A stretch of 64,000 bases of DNA from Acidisarcina polymorpha (GTDB taxonomy: Bacteria > Acidobacteriota > Terriglobia > Terriglobales > Acidobacteriaceae): contig NZ_CP030840.1 in assembly GCF_003330725.1 (NCBI RefSeq), forward strand, positions 1,984,001 to 2,048,000, written 5' to 3'. Positions 25,402 through 36,763 of the stretch are shown here, in pieces. How positions within the stretch are numbered: position 1 is the first letter of the stretch; each line of letters starts with the position of its first letter. Position numbers and translations under genes: made by a program. The notes under the pieces are model-generated. The model made no database searches, was not told where the DNA came from, and was given only the letters and a program-made list of their open reading frames with translations.

Positions 25402-25974
25402 ATGATAGAGGCTACTGCGCCCGAACAATACCGCCCTTCGCCTACTCGATCAACTGATGTAACTGAGACTCCGCCCACGTCTAAATGCGTGATACGAGCA
25501 GCTACGTCTGAGGATATGGCTGCAGTGACCGCGATTTACGCGCACTTCGTCGAAACCACCACGGCCACCCTTGACCTTATTGCGCCCGGTGAAGCCACGA
25601 TGCTTCGTAGGCGGCAGGTAGCATTGGATCATGATCTGCCTTACCTGGTGGCGGAGCTCGAAGGCTATATCGTGGGTTATTCCTACGCTGCGCCATTCCG
25701 CCCTCGCGAGGGCTATCGATTCACCGTTGAAGACTCGATCTACGTGCGCGCGGATTGTAGAGGGCATGGGGTAGGCAAGAAGCTCTTGTCCGAGCTGCTC
25801 TCAAAGTGCCAGGAGAGGAAATGTCACAGCATGATCGCATACGTTTGTGGCGCTAACCCGCCGTCCGTCGCACTCCATGCGTCAGTAGGTTTTCTCCCCA
25901 TCGGGACCCTGCCGGAGGTGGGAAAGAAGTTTGGGAAGTGGGTGAGCATCTCGATCATGCAGCGGCTCCTCTGA
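25402..25974 (+). CDS. GNAT N-acetyltransferase (phosphinothricin acetyltransferase-like)
   Basis: About 190 residues; the acetyltransferase core starts near residue 28 (VIRAATSEDMAAVTAIYAHFVETTTATLD). The PAT/Bar family block is clear: YAAPFRPREGYRFTVEDSIY, then the acetyl-CoA loop CRGHGVGKKLLSELL and SMIAYVCGANPPSVALHASVGF. Such enzymes acetylate the amino group of phosphinothricin, methionine sulfone or related small amines; the native substrate here is unknown. The start is uncertain: ATG 25402 is the last ATG before the core, no ribosome site is visible, and the frame continues to 25315. Confidence 0.8.
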   Translation: MIEATAPEQYRPSPTRSTDVTETPPTSKCVIRAATSEDMAAVTAIYAHFVETTTATLDLIAPGEATMLRRRQVALDHDLPYLVAELEGYIVGYSYAAPFRPREGYRFTVEDSIYVRADCRGHGVGKKLLSELLSKCQERKCHSMIAYVCGANPPSVALHASVGFLPIGTLPEVGKKFGKWVSISIMQRLL

Positions 25975-26408
25975 TAGGTCGAGTCTTGATCCGGGAGTTG
26001 CTGTGTTCTCCGGATTCTATACAGAGGATGTAAGCTCTTCACGTTACTCCCGTCCTAGAGGATCTGTTTACGCTTCCTTTATCAATTTATGCTTCTAATT
26101 GGTTTGTAGATATCTTTGTGCAACTCACAGAATGAATCAATAAGGGTACGGTTGCCTGCAGGAAGACATCGCCTCGAGGGGCACACAAAGCCCGGTGCTG
26201 CATTCCGTCACCGTTTCTAAAGCTGATCCGAATGGTCTTACTGCCGCTCATTTCGCGACAGGCGGATAGGCCCGCTCTGGCAATCCCGCGGTGGCGGGAA
26301 GAGGACTTGCGCGTGGCTCTGGTCATCAGTTGTGACGCGGAGCCTCGCCGGCTGAGGCTTGCTGAACAGGCAACAGCATAGACACTCGCGGTGCGGAATG
26401 AGGTTACA
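25975..26408. other. intergenic, nothing recognised
   Basis: About 430 bases upstream of the cation transporter, AT-richer around 26080-26150. No coding signature on either strand. Confidence 0.45.
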
Positions 26409-27395
26409 TTGAACGACGGCCATAGATCGACCAGGAAGGTTTTGTTTGTGGCGATTCTGGCGAATCTGGCAATCCTGATCGCTAAGCTCATTGCCGCTGC
26501 GTTTACCGGAAGCTCTGCAATGCTCTCAGAAGCCATTCACTCGCTGGTCGACACTGGCAACGGTGCCTTGTTACTGATGGGACAAAGACTCAGCATTAAG
26601 CCACCCGACGAAACACACCCGTTTGGGTATGGAAAAGAACTCTACTTTTGGACAATGATCGTGGCGTTCGTCGTGTTTGCTCTAGGTGGGGGCGCTTCCA
26701 TCTACGAGGGGATTGTTCATTTGTATCATCCACAAGCCCTCGAACATCTTCGTGCCACGTATGTCGTGCTGGGATGTTCCGCTGCATTTGAGGGCTACTC
26801 TCTTGCCGTTGCATTGCGGGAGTTTCGCAAGGTCCGGGGCGACCGGTCGTACTTGAAGGCTATACGGTCCAGCAAAGACCCGGCATCCTTCACCGTTCTG
26901 TTCGAGGATTCAACGGCTGTTCTCGGGATCGTTGTTGCGCTCGTCGCTACTTTCTTCGGTCAAAGGTACAGGTTGCAATGGTTTGATGGAGCCGCATCCG
27001 TTGTAATCGGCTGTCTTCTGATGACAGTCGCGGGATTGCTCGCCGCGAAGACAAAAGCATTGTTGATCGGGGAGGGAGCGGATAAGGAAACTCTGCTGAG
27101 CATTCGAGAGATCGCTGAAGCCGTTCCAGGCGTGAAACGATTAGGATACCCGTTCACGATGTTCTTTGGACCTCAGCAAGCGCTCCTGACAATGACCGTA
27201 CAGTTTCATGCCGGCTTCTCGATCTCGGAGGTTGAACTTACTGTTGATCGTATAGAAGCGTCGATTCAGGCCAAGTATCCGCAGCTTAAACACATTTTCC
27301 TTGAGGTGGATACCGTGCGAGACGTGAAGGAAGAAAGTCTTGGAGGCGAGGTCGTTCTCCTTGAAAAGAGCAGCACAATCCATTCTGAATCGTGA
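26409..27395 (+). CDS. cation diffusion facilitator (CDF) transporter
   Basis: 328 residues with six predicted membrane helices. Helix 2 carries the CDF metal-site motif SEAIHSLVDT, followed by RLSIKPPDETHPFGYGKELYFW. Helix 5 reads FTVLFEDSTAVLGI, with Glu-Asp in place of the usual HxxxD; this is the variant found in ZnT9-like CDF members. The cytoplasmic C-terminal domain (ADKETLLSIREIAEAVPGVK ... KYPQLKHIFLEVD) is present. I prefer the TTG at 26409 with ATGAGG 5 bases upstream; a GTG 18 bases earlier has no ribosome site. Likely exports a divalent metal from the cytoplasm using the proton gradient; metal unknown. Monocistronic, closed by a hairpin at its stop codon. Confidence 0.88.
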   Translation: MNDGHRSTRKVLFVAILANLAILIAKLIAAAFTGSSAMLSEAIHSLVDTGNGALLLMGQRLSIKPPDETHPFGYGKELYFWTMIVAFVVFALGGGASIYEGIVHLYHPQALEHLRATYVVLGCSAAFEGYSLAVALREFRKVRGDRSYLKAIRSSKDPASFTVLFEDSTAVLGIVVALVATFFGQRYRLQWFDGAASVVIGCLLMTVAGLLAAKTKALLIGEGADKETLLSIREIAEAVPGVKRLGYPFTMFFGPQQALLTMTVQFHAGFSISEVELTVDRIEASIQAKYPQLKHIFLEVDTVRDVKEESLGGEVVLLEKSSTIHSES

Positions 27396-27422
27396 GGGCT
27401 TAACGTCGAGCCTCTCTCACGA
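27390..27422 (+). terminator. hairpin spanning the CDF stop codon
   Basis: TCGTGAG (27390-27396) with CTCACGA (27416-27422), plus inner GGCT/AGCC, forms a two-part stem containing the TGA stop. No T tract. Confidence 0.5.
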
Positions 27423-27490
27423 ACGCAGCCACCCGCATTGTGGTGCCTCAAGTTCGCGATTCCGGACGTTTCGGACTCGTAAGGCGGCAT

Positions 27491-27671
27491 CCCTTGTACA
27501 CCAGTGACGTTCTTGCCGACTAGCAACAGCCTCGGAGAGCTTCTTCTGACGACGCCCTATGATGAACACGTCGGCGTCCTCTTCTACGAATAGCTTTGCT
27601 GTCGCGAGTGCCACACCTGAAGTCGCAGCAGTGATCACGGCGACTCTTCCTTTAAGTTTCCCATATCTCAT
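27491..27671 (-). pseudogene. SDR oxidoreductase N-terminal fossil
   Basis: Encodes GKLKGRVAVITAATSGVALA, TAKLFVEEDADVFIIGRRQKKL and SEAVAS, the first beta-alpha-beta units of a classical SDR (the TGxxxGIG loop reads TAATSGVA). A frame change then leads to LVGKNVTGVQG, after which homology ends. Everything beyond about residue 65 is lost, including the active site. The start codon context and length show a truncated copy, not a small protein. Confidence 0.75.
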
Positions 27672-27970
27672 CCTCTCTGGAATGCAACTGAGGATGTCAT
27701 GTTGGTCGCCTTGGTAAGGCCGAAACCCCCATACCCGACCTACTCAGCAAACCCGGGAAACAACTCACATGCTTGCCTACTTAACAGCGTCGTGCCACAA
27801 GCGTTAGGCCATTGAGTCTGGCGGCAAAGCTGGAAGGCTGACGCCGATCGTGTTATCGTCTTCAACGATCAATTGGCAGTCAGGGGTCTTGCAAGTAAAT
27901 CACGACGTCATAGCAACTGAGGTCTCTGCGCAGTCACATCAAGTTTTCCTAGAAGGGGAGCAAACGTTTC

Positions 27971-28810
27971 ATGTCTCAGATATGGTTTATCACTGGATGT
28001 TCGCGAGGATTGGGCCGCGCGTTTGCGGTGGCGGCGCTCGAATCCGGGCATTGCGTCACGGTTACCGCCAGGAACGTGAACGAGGTTGCCGATTTTCGGC
28101 AGAAGTATGGCGACCGCGTGCTCCCTCTCTCGTTGGACGTCACCAACGAATCTCAGGCGAAGGACGCTGTCCAAAGCACAATTAAGACATTCGGTCGACT
28201 GGACGTTCTCGTCAACAATGCGGGCTACGGCAACGTTGCCCCGATCGAAGACACAAGCCTCGAAGAGTTCCGCGCGCAAATTGAAACAAATCTCTTCGGC
28301 GTCATTATTCTGACCAAGGCGGCGCTTCCTCATTTCCGTGAGCGCCGGTCCGGGCACTTCTTCCAAGTCTCATCGATCGCCGCTCGTATCGGCCCGATAG
28401 GCCGGGCTCCCTACGCAGCGGCAAAGTGGGGGGTCGAAGGCTTCTCCGAAACGCTGGCCAAGGAAGTCGCACCGTTTGGCGTTAAGGTAACGATCGTCGA
28501 ACCAGGGGGATTCAGGACCGACTTCGCAGGGGCATCCACTTCCTTGCGGGAGGGCCGTCCGGAATACGAGGAGACGGTTGGCAAAACAGTCCGGTTTCAG
28601 CGCGAATATAACGGGAAGCAGCCGGGGGATCCTGCGCGAGCCGCTGCTGCTCTACTGCGTCTTGCCGCCGAGCGGGACCCTCCCTTGCGGATCGTCCTGG
28701 GGAGTGATGCCTACAACGCCGCGGAGAAAAACGACCTGACCAAGATCGAACTCGCCAGGAAGTGGAAAGACGTCAGCATCTCGGCTGATTTTCCGAAAGT
28801 TGGCGAGTGA
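27971..28810 (+). CDS. SDR-family oxidoreductase
   Basis: 279 residues. Cofactor loop TGCSRGLGRAF at about 8-18 and ARN after strand 2 (Arg suggests NADP(H)), LDVTN, NNAGYG, catalytic Ser in QVSSIAA, and Tyr-Lys in APYAAAKWGVEGFSETL. The PG motif is in VEPGGFRTDF and an extended C-terminal region follows. Members of this classical group are often annotated as ketoreductases acting on sterols, retinol or unknown small carbonyls; specificity cannot be read. A GGGGAGC ribosome-like sequence lies about 12 bases upstream. No operon partner. Confidence 0.88.
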   Translation: MSQIWFITGCSRGLGRAFAVAALESGHCVTVTARNVNEVADFRQKYGDRVLPLSLDVTNESQAKDAVQSTIKTFGRLDVLVNNAGYGNVAPIEDTSLEEFRAQIETNLFGVIILTKAALPHFRERRSGHFFQVSSIAARIGPIGRAPYAAAKWGVEGFSETLAKEVAPFGVKVTIVEPGGFRTDFAGASTSLREGRPEYEETVGKTVRFQREYNGKQPGDPARAAAALLRLAAERDPPLRIVLGSDAYNAAEKNDLTKIELARKWKDVSISADFPKVGE

Positions 28811-29230
28811 CAGAAGCTCACGAATGGAAGAGTGCAATTCGTGGCCTCGGCCGGCGGGAGGCAGAAGATATGCCCGGTGGAGCGGGCGCAGCACAAAGAG
28901 GGAGCCAATATTGGCAGCGCTCGAGCGCAGCGACCGAAGCGCGCGCTCCGAGTTCTACCTTACTCGGAGCCGTCTTCTGTTCACCAGGCGGTACTGCCCG
29001 GGGTTTTGGATGACGATCTTGGCCATGATCGAAGCCAGTGTCCTGCAACGCCCACTGATTGGACGGCCCGAAAACGCAGCCGCCATCTTCCGCGGGGCAC
29101 TCGCCAGCTTCAGCCGTAAACGATCCAAACATTCGGTTGAACGTTGGCCATGGAGCAGACTCTTTAGCCTCCAGGACGATGCCCTCCCAAGAAGCCAGCT
29201 TGTGCGCCGGAGTTTCCCGGCGCTCAACGC
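28811..29230. other. intergenic between convergent genes, nothing recognised
   Basis: About 420 bases with open frames on both strands, none with recognisable domains or a ribosome site. It could be a decayed gene. Confidence 0.4.
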
Positions 29231-30267
29231 TCAATAGCGGGGTACATCGGCAAGCCGGTTCACGTTCTGAAAAGGGATCATCCAGCCGGGGTATTCCGGC
29301 GGCAGGGCACTCACCTCATCCAATTTCCGGATCTCGTCGTCATTGAGCTGGATCTCGACCGCCGCGAGGTTCTGCTGAAGTTGATCCACGCGTTTTGCGC
29401 CAATGATCACTGAGGTGACAAACGGCTTGGCCAGCACCCAAGCCAACGCAATCGTGGCGACGCTCGAATCATGGGCTTGTGCAATCGGCCGCAAAACGTC
29501 AAGAATGCGCCAGGTGCGTTCCTTATCCACGATAGGAAAATCGAACGCGGAACGCCGCGAATCTTCCGGCTTTTGATTCTCGCGGGAATACTTCCCAGAA
29601 AGGAGTCCGCCGGCCAGAGGGCTCCAGACCAGGAGTCCGGTTCGCTGATCCTGTAGAAACGGTACGATCTCGCGCTCTAAATCACGCCCGGCGATTGAGT
29701 AATAGGCCTGAAGTGTGTCGAACTTGGCGAGGTTCTTCGCATCGGAGATGCCGATCGCCTTCATGATCTGCCATGCGTACCAGTTGGAGCAGCCGATATA
29801 GCGGACCTTTCCTTGAGACACGAGTGTGTCCAGGGCGCGAAGGGTCTCTTCAATCGGAGTCACCGAATCGGAGGCATGGATTTGGTATAGGTCGATGTAG
29901 TCCGTCTTGAGGCGTTTCAGCGATGCCTCCACGGCATCCATGATGTGACCGCGGGAGGCGCCAATGTCGTTGCGCCCGGGACCAGTCCGTCCATAGACTT
30001 TGGTGGCGATGAAGATGTCTTTTCGAGCAATGCCGAGGTTCGCAATCGCCTGGCCGAGGACCTTCTCCGCCCCCCATTGGTGTAAACATCGGCCGTATCG
30101 ACGAAGTTGATGCCGGCATCGAACGACAGTTTAAGAAGCTCATCAGCGAGTTTCTGTTCGACGCCAGCAACCGGTTTCCACATGCCTTCGCCGGTAGCGA
30201 AAGTCATGGTACCGAGACAGAGTTCAGAGACGAGAATTCCGGTGTGGCCTAGAGTGTTGTATTTCAT
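29231..30267 (-). pseudogene. aldo/keto reductase with one frameshift
   Basis: The ATG at 30267 starts MKYNTLGHTGILVSELCLGT, a typical AKR opening, followed by GINFVDTADVYTNGG (catalytic Asp and Tyr). The frame then breaks in a G run (30070-30075 on the plus strand has six Cs; seven would restore the frame). In the restored frame the protein continues AEKVLGQAIANLGIARKDIF, the catalytic Lys in ATKVYG, SLKRLKTDYIDLYQIHASD, the NADPH-binding strand and VLAKPFVTSVIIGAKRVDQL. The repaired product is about 345 residues with all active-site residues. Either a very recent knockout or a sequence error. Confidence 0.8.
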
Positions 30268-30364
30268 GCGCCCTTGCCTGCTGAGAATGGATTATTGGAG
30301 ATTTCGGTAAGTTAGATGTCCCCTCAAGGCACGCGATTCAGAGCAAACCTTCCCGAACTCAACG

Positions 30365-33105
<2,741 letters not shown>

Positions 33106-33109
<4 letters not shown>

Positions 33110-34239
33110 GCTCGGCTCTCACCCTGGAGAGCGTAGGAACCCTCAGTCATCGTTGTTCCCCATTTTCTCGGAGCCTGGCCCTCAAGCGCCTTCGCAATCG
33201 CCGCAATGTGCTCAGGAGTATTGCCGCAGCACCCGCCGGCAATGTTGATCAAACCCGCCCGCGCGAAGTCGCCCAGGTAACGAGCCATGTCCGACGGTCC
33301 CAAATCGAAGCCGGTTGCAGAGAGCGGATTGGGCAAACCCGCATTGGGATAACAGGAAATCGCCACGTTCGCCTTCTCCGAAAGTTCTTCCAGGAACGGA
33401 TACATCAGATCGGGACCAAGCGAGCAATTCAGACCTACGGAGAGCGGCTTTACATGCTGCACCGCATTCCAGAACGCCTCGGTCGTCTGCGCCGAGATCA
33501 GGGTCTCCCCGCCCCGCCCCACCGCCGCCGAGATCATCACCGGCAGTTCTCTGCCGTCCTGGTCAAACACGTCGCGGATAGCCACGAGCGCTGCTTTGGC
33601 ATTCAAAGAGTCGAAGATGGTCTCGACCAGAAGCATGTCCGAGCCACCGGCGATAAGCGCGCGCACTTGCTCCATGTAGGCGGCCTTGACCTGATCGAAC
33701 GTGACTACCCGGAAGCCTGCATCATCGGCGTCGGGCGAGTTCGAGAGAGAGACGGTCAGCGGCCCGATCGCTCCCGCCACGAACCTTTGACGCCCGGTCG
33801 CGCTCCCCACGCGCTCGGCCCACTCCCGGCACTGCCGCGCTGATGTCTCGTTGATCTCCCATGCCAGGCTGCTCAACGAAGCATCCTCGATCACCTTTTG
33901 GTAGAACTCTGGATCCTTGCGGCCGCCATGCTCGCGAGGGTCGTCGACAAAAAATTCGCTCTGGGTAATGCTGGTCGCACCAAACGTGTTCGTCTCGATG
34001 ATGTCCGCGCCTGCCTCCAGAAACCGCCGGTGTATGTCACAGATCATGTCCGGCTGGGTCAGCGAGAAGAGGTCGCCGTTATTCAGCAGATCCTTCGTCG
34101 AGTTCTTGAAGCGCTCCCCGCGAATATCGGCTTCGGTCATGCTATAGGTGCGGATCGTCGTGCCCATCGCTCCGTCAATGATGGCGATGCGATTTTCGAG
34201 AATCTTTTGCAAAGGGTGTTGGCGCTCTGAATTTGTCAT
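33106..34239 (-). CDS. metH: homocysteine S-methyltransferase module of split methionine synthase
   Basis: 377 residues forming the homocysteine-binding barrel. [15 protein letters not shown] opens it, and the Zn ligands are Cys272 ([10 protein letters not shown]) and Cys337-Cys338 ([13 protein letters not shown]). The zinc activates the homocysteine thiol for attack on methylcobalamin carried by the downstream gene product. I chose the ATG at 34239, directly after GGGGAG; the frame upstream to 34311 looks non-coding. The stop overlaps the next start by ATGA. Because the two modules are separate polypeptides, they must dock non-covalently. Confidence 0.92.
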
Positions 34240-34436
34240 TTTCTCCCCGATGGTCTCACACCTGTCAATAGCGCAATAAGGGGTACCTGCCTCGCGTGGT
34301 TCACTGGCCATCGAGGCCGGTTAGGCGGCAGAGTCAAACAAGTGCAACTTTTGCTTCCAGCCGCAGGCGTCTAGCCGGAGCGGTGATTTCATCCGCGTGG
34401 CGTCATCAACAGCCGTAGAATGCTCTTCTAATTATA
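34240..34436 (-). promoter_or_regulatory. metH leader with a TATAAT -10 element
   Basis: On the minus strand a perfect TATAAT lies at 34436-34431. The hexamer 17 bases upstream (CGTGGC) is a poor -35. If this is the promoter, the transcript carries a leader of about 185 bases with a GCGG/CCGC hairpin near its middle. I could not match the leader to the SAM-I, SAH or cobalamin riboswitch consensus. The region beyond, to 34718, holds only the 20-bp tandem repeat. Confidence 0.3.
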
Positions 34437-34480
34437 GCGTTGCGATTCTGGCGGCCACGGAATGCGCGTCGGCTCTTCGG

Positions 34481-34520
34481 TCAGCAGGCTTCTCCGCCAT
34501 TCAGCAGGCTTCTCCGCCAT
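34481..34520. repeat. exact 20-bp tandem repeat
   Basis: TCAGCAGGCTTCTCCGCCAT is present twice, at 34481-34500 and 34501-34520, in the gap between the outer-membrane barrel gene and the metH leader. Confidence 0.95.
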
Positions 34521-34718
34521 TATGAATACAACCGGCCCGGTGATCGCCATCCACTGATTTCTTTTACGAAAGCGCCGCCCCACCCCCGCGGAGATTTTTG
34601 ATGCTTGAGAGGGTTGCAACGATTCGACAGGGGCTAACGTAGAAGCAAGTGCTTGAAGAGGGACCGGGCAGGACCGGTTTTCCTGAGCCTGGCAGCTCAA
34701 CTTCGTTGCCCGAGAGCG

Positions 34719-35552
34719 CTAAAAAATTAATCTCGCAGTAAAAACGAGTTCGTGATTGTAGCTGTGAAAATGGGAAGTCGCCATCTGCATGCCTGCTCCA
34801 AAGGCGATGCCGGTGCGACTATGAGTGTCCTGGGGATGAAACTTGAATTTGCTGAATGTTATGCCGGGAGTCAAGAAATTCTGCGTCTTCCCATCATTCT
34901 TACCACCGAGGAAATGAGTCGTGTTCGCCTCGAGTTCCGGCCAAACATACCTGCCTAGGCGGTATTGCGCGGTGGTATTCCACGCGATGGAACGACCAAG
35001 CGTCTTGGTATCGCCGGTCGGAAGCAGCCCTCCCAGGGAAGAAATCACGTCGAATCTGCCCAAACCCTTGCCGCCGAGAATTGAAGGCGAGACCGAGGCA
35101 TCCGTGCTCCCATTGCTGTGGCTCCCGGTTGGAATCGTGGCGGTCACTTGCGCACTCAGCATGTAATTCCCCTGCTTTTCATTGGCCGAGAGGAAACGGT
35201 ACTTGTACAGGAATCCGACATCGCCGAAACCATCCTTGGCTTTAGGCGTATTGTGCTGAAGATAAGGCGGATAGTAAAAATCAATCTCGCTGTTGAGGCC
35301 CGGAACCAGGTTTAGGCCTCGACTGGCTCCGTAATTCCAGGTCGAAGTGTGAGTTGGCGTGATCTGGCGAGTGAAGTCCGAACGGAAGACCTGGATCAGC
35401 ATCGGATATGGCGCCACCAGCGGAACCGACCAGGACGGCTGTTTTGCCTGGACCGCCGAGGTGCGGGTTTCCCACCGCTGGAAGAAGTTCTCTTGCGCAT
35501 GGACGACTCCAGCCAACGCAATCAAGCAAACGAGAGCTGCAACTTTTCTCAT
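34719..35552 (-). CDS. outer-membrane beta-barrel protein, unknown substrate
   Basis: 277 residues. A clear signal peptide (MRKVAALVCLIALAGVVHAQ) precedes alternating amphipathic strands (GDVGFLYKYRFLSANEKQGN, YMLSAQVTATIPTGS, WNTTAQYRLGRYVWPELEAN) and a C-terminal LVFTARLIF with terminal Phe. This is the pattern of transporter-like barrels of the 'MetA-pathway of phenol degradation' type. The ATG at 35552 has AGGA 6 bases upstream; the frame extends further but only the chosen start gives a signal peptide. It reads in the same direction as the downstream metH pair but 480 bases away, so is probably separate. Confidence 0.75.
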   Translation of the reverse strand: MRKVAALVCLIALAGVVHAQENFFQRWETRTSAVQAKQPSWSVPLVAPYPMLIQVFRSDFTRQITPTHTSTWNYGASRGLNLVPGLNSEIDFYYPPYLQHNTPKAKDGFGDVGFLYKYRFLSANEKQGNYMLSAQVTATIPTGSHSNGSTDASVSPSILGGKGLGRFDVISSLGGLLPTGDTKTLGRSIAWNTTAQYRLGRYVWPELEANTTHFLGGKNDGKTQNFLTPGITFSKFKFHPQDTHSRTGIAFGAGMQMATSHFHSYNHELVFTARLIF

Positions 35553-35759
35553 GGTTTTCCTGTTTATCCTGAACAGAGATCGTGCGCCTGCAGGTGAGGC
35601 GGTCTTGTATTTGCGACGGGAGGGTGGTTGATTCGGCTGCTGCCGCGTCGCGAGATCTGCGTCACGGAAATGCTGGGACGAGATGCGGCCCACATAACGC
35701 CGCCTCCCGCGGGAAGGAGAGCCGGCTACCAAGTTCTCGGGCTGGCTTTTTCGAGGACT

Positions 35760-36548
35760 TCATAAATCGTAAGCCAAACCGATCTGCTTCATCAGGTCGT
35801 CACGAAGCTGCAAATAACGCGGAGAGCTAATATTTCTCGGGTGAGGGATATCTATCTTAAGGATGTCTTGCACTCGAGCTGGACGAGAACTAAGGACAAC
35901 GACGCGGTCCGCAAGCTGGACGGCCTCATCGATATCGTGAGTGACAAAAAAAATCGTCCGCTGCTCAGTCTGCCAGATGCGAAGCAGCTCGCCGCGCATG
36001 ATAAGCCGGGTGATCGAGTCCAGAGCGCCAAAAGGCTCATCGAGATAGAGAATGTCCGGGTTCACCGCTAGTGCGCGCGCCACCTGCACTCGCTGCTTCA
36101 TACCTCCCGAGAGATCGGAGGGATAGCTATTCTCAAATCCCTGCAGGCGAACCATCTGCACGTAATGTGCGATGCGTTCCTTGCGTTCAGCGCGGGACAG
36201 TTTCGAGAGCCCGAAGCCAATGTTGCCTTCAACGGTCAGCCAGGGAAAAACACCCCGCTCCTGGAAGACGAGAATGCGGCGCGGATCCGGACCGCGGACG
36301 GCTTCGCCGTCGATCGAGATCGTGCCGCTGGTGGGGGCGAGGAAACCAGCCAGTGCATTGAGGAGCGTGGATTTGCCGCATCCAGATGGACCTACCAGGC
36401 AGACGAACTCTCCGTCGCTTACCTCTAGATCAATGTCCTCAAGTACTGAGATTCTTTTGCCATCTCGTTCGAAAACCATACCGAGCTTTTCTGTGCGCAG
36501 TTTCGTGGCCACGGATCTTGAGACGCCTACGAACTCAGTTGTCGACAT
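35760..36548 (-). CDS. ABC transporter ATP-binding protein (nitrate/sulfonate/taurine type)
   Basis: 262 residues. Walker A GPSGCGKST at 53-61, Q-loop in LVFQERGVFPWLTVEGNIGF, signature LSGGMKQRVQVARAL, Walker B ILYLDEPFGALD and the switch His in FFVTHDIDEAV. The sequence fits SsuB/TauB/NrtD ATPases that power uptake of sulfonates, taurine, nitrate or similar anions. No permease or binding protein is adjacent, so it is orphaned here. ATG 36548 follows GGAG by 5 bases; another ATG at 36593 would add 15 residues. A sulfur-compound importer would suit the methionine genes around it, but that is context inference only. Confidence 0.88.
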   Translation of the reverse strand: MSTTEFVGVSRSVATKLRTEKLGMVFERDGKRISVLEDIDLEVSDGEFVCLVGPSGCGKSTLLNALAGFLAPTSGTISIDGEAVRGPDPRRILVFQERGVFPWLTVEGNIGFGLSKLSRAERKERIAHYVQMVRLQGFENSYPSDLSGGMKQRVQVARALAVNPDILYLDEPFGALDSITRLIMRGELLRIWQTEQRTIFFVTHDIDEAVQLADRVVVLSSRPARVQDILKIDIPHPRNISSPRYLQLRDDLMKQIGLAYDL

Positions 36549-36763
36549 CAACTCTCCGAACACCTCCAGCAGAACGACCTCACTCGCCAGCATAGGACAC
36601 AGTCTAGTGCGCCCGCACCTACTGGGGCATCATAGTGCCGCGAGCAACGCTAGCGCCTCCACCAAAAGATGGAAGTCGAAATTCTTGATCCTGGGCAGTC
36701 GGATCCTCCCATAGGCGTGCGGTTGTGCGTTCAAGGGAAGCAGGCTCGCCCTATAATCCTCCG

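Noticed and set aside
28818-29234. Minus-strand 138-codon frame between the SDR and the aldo/keto reductase
   Set aside because: Composition rich in Pro, Ala and Arg with no motif; equally long frames exist on the opposite strand.
34240-34436. SAM, SAH or cobalamin riboswitch before metH
   Set aside because: Could not align any of the consensus core sequences; kept only as an unassigned leader.
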